Below, in pieces: positions 1-8,100 of a stretch of DNA of 12,371 nucleotides. The notes beneath the pieces are model-generated. The model did no database searches, was not told where the DNA came from, and saw nothing but the letters and a program-made list of their open reading frames with translations. The number at the start of each line of letters is the position of its first letter. The stretch's first letter is position 1. The position numbers and the translations under genes were made by a program. Origin of the DNA: Phoronis ovalis (lineage: Eukaryota; Phoronida; Phoronidae); contig JAOXYB010045714.1 in the NCBI GenBank assembly GCA_028565635.1, positions 1-12,371 on the forward strand, written 5' to 3'.

Positions 1-532
1 TCCAATATGGCGGATATAGATGACGTCACCCTCCGGAATTCAGGATGGTGTAAGGTGGCGCCACGGTCGCAGAGTGCGAACTTTACAAGTCCTTGTGGAC
101 GGCTAACACTCAACATATATATGATAGTAAAAAAAAAAAATAATTTCGAGATCATTAAAAACACTGATGTAAAAGGTATAAAAAAGAGAAATAAACATTA
201 ATTTTTTTTTTTTTTTTTTTAAGTTCACAAGGACTTGAGCAAGTCTATAATATGTATAACTTCCTGTCGTAATAGTCTTTTAAATATTTATGTGCAGCTG
301 CTTCCCTGATATATTACAGTGAAACATTCTTGACTAACATAAGGTCAAAATTTTATCAAACTGTTTCTAACAAAAGGACACAATTGTTACATTGATATTT
401 AATCTTAAACTTAAAATTCAATTAACTAAATGCTACTAGCCTAAATAATTATACACATTAAGTTTTCATTATTATGAATGTAAAATATGACACAGTCCCA
501 CAAACATTTTGTATCCTAACCAGAATACTTAC
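1..532 (-). other. UTP18 intron 3 (partial), with a GC-richer patch and an inverted repeat
   Basis: No further UTP18 exon was recognised on the minus strand. Positions 1-110 are markedly richer in GC than the rest and hold a TGACGTCA palindrome (21-28) and an ATGGCGG word. The rest is AT-rich with an A12 run (129-140) and a T19 run (202-220). The patch may be an old repeat or a regulatory element. Confidence 0.5.
86..237. repeat. 12-base perfect inverted repeat enclosing A-run and T-run
   Basis: CAAGTCCTTGTG at 86-97 is the exact reverse complement of CACAAGGACTTG at 226-237. The A12 run (129-140) and T19 run (202-220) inside would also pair, so the whole segment could fold back on itself. 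It may be the remains of a small foldback element; no target-site duplication was seen. Confidence 0.5.
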
Positions 533-628
533 TGTTGTTTCAAATGTTGAGAATATTTCTTTCCGCTTAAAGTTTTTTCTTGTATCCTAATTGTACTGGA
601 TAGTAAGTTATCTTTTTTTACTTCGACC
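533..628 (-). CDS. UTP18: UTP18 coding exon 3
   Basis: This is a 96-base exon between acceptor TTGACAG and donor GTAAGT (532-527). Its first base completes the Gln codon begun in exon 2. It then encodes VEVKKDNLLSST, RIQEKTLSGKKYSQHLK and QQ. The SGKKYSQHLKQQ block matches the conserved SG-x-x-Y-x-x-x-L region just before the WD repeats of UTP18. It ends in phase 2; no following exon is recognisable in 1-532. Confidence 0.75.
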
Positions 629-1725
629 CTGTCAACAAAAAAAATAAATAAAACAAGGTACCAAAGAAGTGACTTTCAAACATTCTCTCACAATACTACG
701 GAAAAAAAACCTATTTTGAAACAAAGCAAAGCAAAAAATTGAGTTTGTGTAAAAATAATACTGATCTCATTTTGAATGTGTACTAGTACACATTTGAAAA
801 GTTCTGTTAATCTCCAGCAAATTATGCAAATATACAGTACCAAAGCACAAGTACAACATCACACTATATAGACTATTTATTCTAAAAAATATCTGTTTTT
901 TAATCCATGGCTAAGTAAACTCACTGCAAGATTTCACTTTCATCTTCATCTTCCCACACTGGCTTCTTTTCAGTATCAGTGAATGACAGAATCTGCAACA
1001 CAATGATAAAACTTAATGTTTTCATTCATATTTCAATTCGTGTATCATTTAATAATAATAGTCTTGAGAAATATTACGTGTGGTACTTGGTACTAAATAC
1101 TGCCCAAATATTATTATCGACTTTAATGGCATGTTACGATCTATACATGTAGGCCCGAAGGTAGTCCTAGATTTGTAGGGTCATTTAGCCAGGACTATCC
1201 CAGGGGGAGCATATGGGTCAAAGAATAGTCCACGTACGCGAACGAAATCGTGTGAAAAGTCAGAAAACGGAGTGAGTGATGCCTGATGGTCACATTTTAC
1301 GCCTGCAAGTCTTCTAAAGCCACAGGCACAGGGCCAGGGGTCCCGTTTTTTTAGCAAGCTATATATGCTATTTTTTAAAGCAATGTTCGTGCATGTGGAC
1401 CCACCCTTTACACAAGTGACCCCCTGGGATGTAGTCATTACTAGCTTTCAATAAATAACAGCAAAACATAGATATTTCATTTAAAAATCGCATCACTTTA
1501 TACCTTCTGATCTTTCGTTTCTGACAATCTGTGTTCGAATTTTTCAAGGATCTCATCTTCTCCCCCAAATACCAGTTTTTCCAAAACCTTTTCGGCCTCA
1601 TCCTTATCTTCTATGTCACCTAATGGTTTAGAGGCTCTTCTGTCGCGTTTAGCAAATCCCTGTTTGCTATTTGGCGTTTCAGAGTCTTTGGTTTGGGATC
1701 TTTTTTTACCCCGAAGTCGAAGCAT
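533..1725 (-). CDS. UTP18: UTP18-like U3 snoRNA-associated protein, N-terminal part (3 exons, 3' end outside window)
   Basis: The visible coding exons join as 1725-1504, 992-925 and 628-533, giving about 128 residues. The joins are in phase (0, then 2) and every visible splice site is GT-AG. UTP18 is a nucleolar WD-repeat protein of the UTP-B part of the small-subunit processome, needed for early 18S rRNA processing. Seen here: a basic N-terminus, then LEKLVFGGEDEIL (residues 48-60), resembling the LEELVFGD block of human UTP18; KKPVWEDEDESEI (83-95), resembling KKPVWVDEEDEDEE; and LSGKKYSQHLKQQ (117 onward), resembling the SG-x-x-Y-x-x-x-L-x-x-Q block of fungal and plant homologues. The WD propeller must lie beyond position 1. 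The start is the first ATG after an in-frame TGA about 85 bases upstream. Residue matches are from memory of the family, not an alignment. Confidence 0.85.
925..992 (-). CDS. UTP18: UTP18 coding exon 2
   Basis: This is a 68-base exon between acceptor TTGCAG (998-993) and donor GTGAGT (924-919). It encodes ILSFTDTEKKPVWEDEDESE followed by IL and two bases of a Gln codon. The KKPVW plus acidic stretch is a family hallmark. The exon is too short to stand out as an open frame; it was found by family motif and splice signals. Confidence 0.82.
993..1503 (-). other. UTP18 intron 1
   Basis: Donor GTATAA at 1503 and acceptor CAG at 995-993. Positions about 1145-1350 are GC-richer than the flanks and contain CpG-bearing words (CGTACGCGAACG), unlike most introns here. 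A minus-strand open frame of 85 codons crosses it, but no family was recognised. It may be a decayed repeat insertion. Confidence 0.55.
1504..1725 (-). CDS. UTP18: UTP18 coding exon 1
   Basis: It encodes 74 residues: a Lys/Arg-rich nucleolar-type N-terminus (MLRLRGKKRSQ) followed by the family block LEKLVFGGEDEIL. The exon ends in phase 0 at DQK before a GTATAA donor (1503-1498). Reading on into the intron adds one codon and a stop, which supports the splice. Confidence 0.82.
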
Positions 1726-1732
1726 CTTTTCA

Positions 1733-1738
1733 CACGTG
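1733..1738. promoter_or_regulatory. CACGTG E-box next to the UTP18 start
   Basis: A canonical CACGTG E-box lies eight bases upstream of the UTP18 ATG. MYC/MAX-type factors use this site at ribosome-biogenesis genes. One six-base word is weak evidence. Confidence 0.3.
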
Positions 1739-1796
1739 CCTTTCAGTGTACTACAGTTTGCACCTCCATTGCCAGAAGAGTTTCAAAGTTGTCTAA

Positions 1797-1803
1797 CGGA
1801 AGT
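1797..1803. promoter_or_regulatory. ETS-type site (CGGAAGT)
   Basis: ACGGAAGT matches the ETS/GABP core (CCGGAAGT) with one change at the first position. It sits five bases before the NRF-1-like motif, a pairing common in compact bidirectional promoters. Confidence 0.45.
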
Positions 1804-1807
1804 AAAA

Positions 1808-1819
1808 TACGCATGCGCA
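1808..1819. promoter_or_regulatory. NRF-1-like site
   Basis: TACGCATGCGCA matches the palindromic NRF-1 consensus YGCGCAYGCGCR at 11 of 12 positions. NRF-1 sites are typical of divergent promoters of housekeeping genes. Binding is inferred from the motif only. Confidence 0.55.
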
Positions 1820-1826
1820 CGTTCAA

Positions 1827-1841
1827 GGCGCCTATTTTGAA
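1827..1841 (+). promoter_or_regulatory. CDE/CHR-like cell-cycle element
   Basis: GGCGC, then four bases (CTAT), then TTTGAA, reproduces the spacing of the CDE/CHR pair that DREAM/MuvB uses to repress G2/M genes until late in the cycle. Mammalian mitotic-checkpoint genes are typical targets. It lies about 130 bases before the MADBUB start codon. A second TTTGAA (as TTCAAA on the plus strand) is at 1782-1787. Function is inferred. Confidence 0.5.
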
Positions 1842-1972
1842 GATGAAATTTGTTAACGGAACTGTAGATCATGTGTGATTTCAAGTTTTAGTTTATACAT
1901 TTTGCGTTATCTACTGCATTTTTTTGTTTAATTTTTTTTATCAAGACATACTTGCATTATATAATTCTCAAG

Positions 1973-2124
1973 ATGAGTACTGAAAACAACCGTACTACTG
2001 ATGAATGGGAATTGAGCAAAGAAAATGTGCAACCTTTGAAATCGGGACGGAAGTTTGCGAGTCTAACCGCTGCACTCCAACCAAATTCAACTGATCTGCA
2101 ACAGAGGTTAAAAGATGAAAAACA
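1973..2124 (+). CDS. BUB1/BUB1B (MADBUB): MADBUB exon 1: KEN box 1
   Basis: The start ATG has A at -3. DEWELSKENVQPLKSGR (residues 10-25) is nearly the human BUBR1 KEN1 segment; KEN is at 16-18. In BUBR1/Mad3 this motif is a pseudosubstrate that blocks CDC20 in the checkpoint complex; human BUB1 lacks it at this position. The exon ends two bases into a codon. Unspliced reading would stop at once (CAG TAA). Confidence 0.95.
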
Positions 2125-5100
2125 GTAATTGCAAGCTGCATATTTGTTGCTAAGATATCAGTATTCATAACTTCTTTTGACGCCCAAAGAAAACTCCAAA
2201 TATAAATGGCCCAAAAACATTTTAAAATTCGATATTTAATTTTATTTGAATTGAATTAGTGAATTATAAAAAGCAACTATATTACTATACTTAAAGTCTA
2301 CACTATAGTTAAACCCTAAGATATTATCGATTAAAGTTTAAAACTCTTAGTTTTCATACATTTAAATTAAATATTCCACAGTAATATACTTATACATATA
2401 ATAACATGTAAATGTTTATCAACGTTTGTAGTGCATTTGAGACTGAACTTCGGCTCTATAATGGGGATGACCCTTTCAGCGTTTGGGACAGGTGAGTTAC
2501 TTTGAGTATGAATAAACAGTTGTGGATACATGTACATGCCTGCCTATGGTTTATATCTGGTGTAATCATCTGTTTGTTTTTGATATTATTTCTGAATTCA
2601 GGTTAATATATTATAATCAAAGCAAGTTCATTTTAGTTCATGTTATGAGTTATGCAATTTTCCAGGTACATAAATTGGATAGAACAGAATTACCCCAAAG
2701 GTGGTAAAGATTGCAATGTATCAACTTTGCTGGAACAGTGCTTAACAACATTTAAAGATGACCAACGCTATACTAACGATCAGCGCTACATTGAAACTTG
2801 GATAAAATTTGTAAGACATGCTAATTTAAATATTAATTTTGTTTTAAATGATTGAATCCACCTACTATGTCTGCATACTCCTGTTAGGTAAATGTCTTGC
2901 ATAGAACAAATTTCTATCAACAGTGTGGACATGTCAATTGATGACTGCTACGTGTTTATTGATAAGTTTGTCATGTGCAAGTAGTGAGCAGTAGTATACA
3001 TATTTGAATCTTACATATGAGTAGTAAGAAAAGTTCCAGTACTGATCTATTAGTCCACACATACTCCCTGAGGTGGCACTTAACAACAAACTTGTTGGGG
3101 GTGTAAGGCCCTGGGTAAATAACCCTTATCCTATGGTAAAAATTGCGTTCTAAATATATATATATACCGCATCCAAACCATATCCAATGGTAAAACAATT
3201 CTTGAAAAGTAAACCCCATGTTAAACAAATCCTGGAAATGTGCAGCCCATGGTTGATGACATCAAAGGAAACAAATAAAGAACTATATCATTGGTAATTA
3301 ATTATTTATTGGTAAAAAGATTATTTGCAAATATCACCACCATGAATTAAAAATAAAAATGATATCCCATGGTAAAAATCGAGGCTGAAAAAAGTATCCA
3401 TGGGGCGGCACATATATACAATTACATTAAATAGACCTGAATGTCCTTCCCCCGGGACTTACATACATTAGTTTGTTGGTTTACATGATGTAGGTCTTAA
3501 TTCTTCAGTGTGTAAGATTAATCTTGTTTTTTTGTAGTCAAATTTCTGCTGCGAGCCACTCGAAATCTACAAGTTTTTATATGACCAGAGCATAGGACAT
3601 CAGGTATGAGCAGGCACTTGTAAACTATAAAGTGTGCACCAAAACTGTTGTATTCTGTAGAATTACACGTTTTACTGAAAGGAAACAATTAAAACTAAGA
3701 ATTTCTTAAACGATTACATAACAGAGGAGCATCCTGCACAGTAAATCTTTGTGCTGCAAACAGTGTAAAGGTTGAAGAAGAATATGAAATTTGACATTTT
3801 TTAAAAATACCAGTATTAGTGCATTTTCTTACCTTCCATTTGTTTAGGTGGCTGTGTTTTATGAGGCATGGGCATGGGAGCTTGAGAGAATAGGAAACAC
3901 AAAGAAAGCTGATGTAGTGTTTAAGGAAGGCATGGAAAAGTTTGCACAACCCCATGAAGCACTTGTCCGGCAACACAGGTAATTAAAAATAAAAAGTTAT
4001 TATTTTTTTCTGCTTATTTTTACAGTAGCAAAAAGCAGAGCATTCATCCTCTGCTACTGAAATATGGAATAGATGTGTAATGTCATTTTATATATCATTT
4101 GATTTAAACAAATATATAAACATTAGTACTTATTTTTGAAGATTTACCAGAAATTATTTTGCTTGTATTCTTGTTTTGCATGTTGAATATCAGTGGGAAG
4201 GATTGGAACAGCCATTTGTGATAAGACCCGTTAGAAAATGGGAGGGATTTAGAACAGTCATTTATGTGACCGTCATAATATTTCAGAAAATGTAAGGTCC
4301 AAATTTGTTACATATAAATATGTCCACTTTAGGGAGTTTCAAGCTCGTGTTGCCAGGAGAATGGCAGGGGAACTGATGGATCCCACAGAAGCGAACGACA
4401 CAAATGAACAACGCTCAACATTAGCCCAACTCAAAACATCAAAGAAGGGAAATGTAGCTATCAACAGAGCTCAGGGAGTAAAACAAAGTAAGCTTTGTGT
4501 ATGCACAGTTTGCAAGTTAGGTTCTATAATATTTATTACAAACCGGTTTTTAATAACAAGAAATGTGCACCAAAGTAAAGCTTTATCTAAACAGTTACGA
4601 GGCTGTTTGGATTTTTTTTTGCCATATTTTGTGCATGTTTGAGCTCTAAAACTTGGAAACATTTTGTTAAATAATACATTTGCTGTAACAATCAAAGAGG
4701 GCTGTTAGTCTTTCTGTACTCACAGTTCTCAAACAGTGTAGAAAGACCTGAAAGCTATGACACCACTTGCTAGTTTGTATAATTAGTGTTGGTTTTGTAT
4801 TTTAATTATATACGAAAGAGCTGATATTTCCATAGTAAATGATTATTTCATTGTCACAAGATATGCTGGATGCTCTTAAAATATATTTTATCAGATTATT
4901 AAAATAAATTCAATTTATCAGTTTGTAATATAAAATAGTTATCTTTTGAAATTGAAAGCATTGCACATTTTGGTATTGTAGATTCATCAGGCCTTCACTC
5001 TAAGCAACCACTGAAGCAGACAAACGATGCCGGCTTCCAGCTTTACACAGATGAAAACTCAGCACTGGGTAGAATGCCTGCTCAAACAGGAGAGTATCAA

Positions 5101-8100
5101 CAGTTACCCAAAAACAAAGAAAATGTGCAGAAACCTGGCATGTGGACAGAACCCCAGGTAACACATTGTACACTCACAGTATTGAGATTTTCTTTTCAGT
5201 TATATTTTATTACTGAAATATAGAAAGAAGGGACAGGTATTATTAGACAACTCTAAATTTCCTCAATCTAATTCAAACTACTTAATGCTGCCTTAGGTTT
5301 TATGCAATCTTACATCTATAAAAAATAAACGTTTAATAAAATTGCCTGTCAAATCAACAGGAGGTATGAAGAAACATGGCAGTTTCTAATCTTGCAAATT
5401 GTAATGATTGAATATATATCCTCGCCGTGTACTCAGTAGTAAAGTTTTATATCTATTGACCATCGTTTCTGTCCTTAAAAAATGGAAATTTCTTAAGCAG
5501 TCATTAAACACCATTGTTAATTTCACTTGTCTAGGGGAAGAAACGGTCTAACAATGTACCAGTTGTAGCCGTATCTGATCTGAGCAAGATGATACAACAG
5601 AACTTCTCAGTCCATGTGGACGAACAGACCGACTCAGCTATGGTGTAAGTATAAAGCATTTCGTAAGTTACGAGGAGGTCTTGATCTGTGGACGATTTTT
5701 ATCAGAGGGGTCTTTGATTGCTTTGAACACCAACGTTGACGCGTGCTCTCTTATTAATAAGATTCCGTTTCGTTGCTCTTAAACTGTTTTTACTGTAATA
5801 CACGCAATTTCAATGCACTCTAGTCAGAATTACACCATATAAAAATAATCACTCTGCAAAAAAGTACATTTTTGCTATTATAAATTCAATATTATGTAGG
5901 CGTACGAAGCAGCTGAACCTTCGCAGATGTCTCAAGACATATTTTTCCTATTTTCTTAACAACTCTAGGTTAACATGTTAAATATGTGTATAACTCATTC
6001 AAGAAAAAGTGTGTACTTCGTGTATTGGATATTTCCAGTATCTGACATTTTTTAAAACTATATGACTACTTAAAATGATGTTTGCATGTTTTCATTATTT
6101 TCATACAGCACCCCACGTAAACCACCACTGGAAATTGGTCATCAAGTTCTAAATAGCCGAAAGCCACAGAAGACAGCAGACCCATTTGATTCAATCAGTC
6201 GATGCATTGAACAGAATAACCCAACAGATAGACCTATGTACATTAAACATAAAATTTATTGTGGTGTTGATGAATTCTCATTTGAAGAGATCCGAGCAGC
6301 AAGGTGGCAACAACGACAAGAGAAAAGAGTAATGGAAGGTTTGTCTGACTTATTTCATAGGATTGTTTAAATTCAGGTGTTCTCAATATCTATTTGTGTG
6401 ATCAAAATGGAAAATATTTCACTTGCAGCATATCCCAACCTATACAGTGATATATACTTGTTCTTTATCTTAACTTGGCAGCCATCCCGCCAGTGCGATT
6501 AGAAAATCCTAAAAATTTTGAAGCTTATTGAACTGTTAGAAATGTGATTAAAATTGGAATGAAGGGAAAACGAAAAGTGTGGATTCCTTTATGGCTTGAA
6601 AATGTTGATGAAAAATGTTACACTCTAATGCTTTTATTATCTAGGAGAAAGACGTCGTATTGAAGAAGAGCAAAAAAAGTTACGCCAAGAAGCCGAGTTT
6701 ATGAGGCAACAAAAGGAACAGCTTGAAGCTCAGCAACAAAGATTAGAGCAGGAGAGGGTTGCTATGGATACCCAAAGACGAATGATGGAAGAGCAGCAGA
6801 GGTTACACGCTGAAGCAGAGCAACACAGATTAGAGCAGCAGAGGATTGCCATGGAAGCACAAAAACGTATGATGGAAGAACAGCAAAAATTACATACTTC
6901 AGTGAATCGCTCTCTTCATACTCCCAATTACTCCTTGAATAGTTCTGGTCGTGGCAGGCCAACACCAGATAGTGGCCACAATAGTTCAAAACGCCAGTCA
7001 TTGGCTGCACCTTCACCAACTGTAAACACTAGGGAAGCTATGCAAGCTGTGCTAGGGATGTTCAACAATTCCTTGCCGGATGTGGAGGCAGAATTCGGCT
7101 GGAGACAAGAGCGATCGGTAGTCCATACCTCAGATAATGTTTTTGCAGGTAAAAACACACCTTTTACGATCTATGAAGAAAATCCAACAGACAAAAACGT
7201 GCCATTTACTGTTTTTGATGAATCTGAAGCCAATCAAGGAAAAAACCCCGATACAAATCAGCCGTTTACCATATACAGTGAATCTGGTCAGAACCAGAGG
7301 GTAGAACACGATGAACATATGCCATTTATCATATACAATGACTCTTGTGTAAATCAGGAGAAACAGACAATAAAGTGTGATACTACAGAAACTGAACGCT
7401 CTATCATTAATAGTCAGATTGTTGGTAAAGAAACCCATGTCCAGACAATGGAAGGGGTAGAAGTCGAGGGAGATGTGAGTTTTGTACCAGATTTTGCCGC
7501 TGCAGCTCATCTCGCGTCTACACCGTTTAATCCACTGGGAGAACATGTCCCTCTCCCGGCTCCACCTCTGAGTACAATCAAAGCTGATGGTGAGCGAGTC
7601 GATAAAATTCTTGATACGACTGCTCCAAGTGAACCACAGAAAAGTACAAGTTTAAGGTAATTAAAATCCCCCGTGTGCTGTGATTATGCAGAAAAATAAG
7701 GTACTAATTTTGCCAAGAAACCCAACAAGAGTTTTTATGAAAAATGAATAGTTTAATCAAGATCAAACTCACTGCATCATTGTGTTTACTGTAGCAATTT
7801 TAAGATGGTACTGCGAACATCTCTGAGAACTTTAGACACACCAGCTCAAACAAAAACACCCAAACATGTCTGACATATCTGGAATTGCTTGTAGAACTAT
7901 CCTGAAAATTTCCTCAGTTAATAGCTGTAGTGAGTTTGATCTTTTTTAGGAAATGAATATTTAGGGTCTAAAACTTCAATTGTTGCTCAAAACATCAAAA
8001 AAAAATTACCTTGTATATAATTTGTAGAACTTTGAGGGAATTTGCTATTTCTCCTGTGGAAATTTTTTAATTTTTCACTGCAAAATTCTCGTTTAGCTTA

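Larger units (their letters stand above)
1726..1972. promoter_or_regulatory. Bidirectional promoter shared by UTP18 and MADBUB
   Basis: Only 247 bases separate the two divergent start codons, so both 5' UTRs and the core promoter must lie here unless there are upstream non-coding exons. The central part (about 1790-1845) is the GC-richest and carries clustered factor motifs listed separately. No convincing TATA box is placed for either gene, which fits a housekeeping or cell-cycle promoter. Transcription starts cannot be fixed from sequence. Confidence 0.75.

Noticed and set aside
7-201. Plus-strand open frame of 64 codons beginning MADIDDVT
   Set aside because: It runs through A-rich low-complexity sequence, has no recognised family and lies within a UTP18 intron. 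The start coincides with an ATGGCGG word.
1181-1438. Minus-strand open frame of 85 codons in UTP18 intron 1
   Set aside because: UTP18 exons flank it on the same strand with good splice sites, and it shows no similarity I recognise. It is kept only as a composition oddity.
2971-3228. Minus-strand open frame of 85 codons in MADBUB intron 3
   Set aside because: It overlaps the degenerate repeat cluster, contains AT-run translation (YIYLE) and matches no family.
5643-5644. Alternative donor GTGTAA for exon 8
   Set aside because: It would break phase with exon 9. The donor two bases later is a better GTAAGT and keeps the MVTPRKP reading.
7130-7546. Minus-strand open frame of 138 codons
   Set aside because: It is antisense to the ABBA-array part of MADBUB exon 10. 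The plus strand explains the openness, and the product has no family features.
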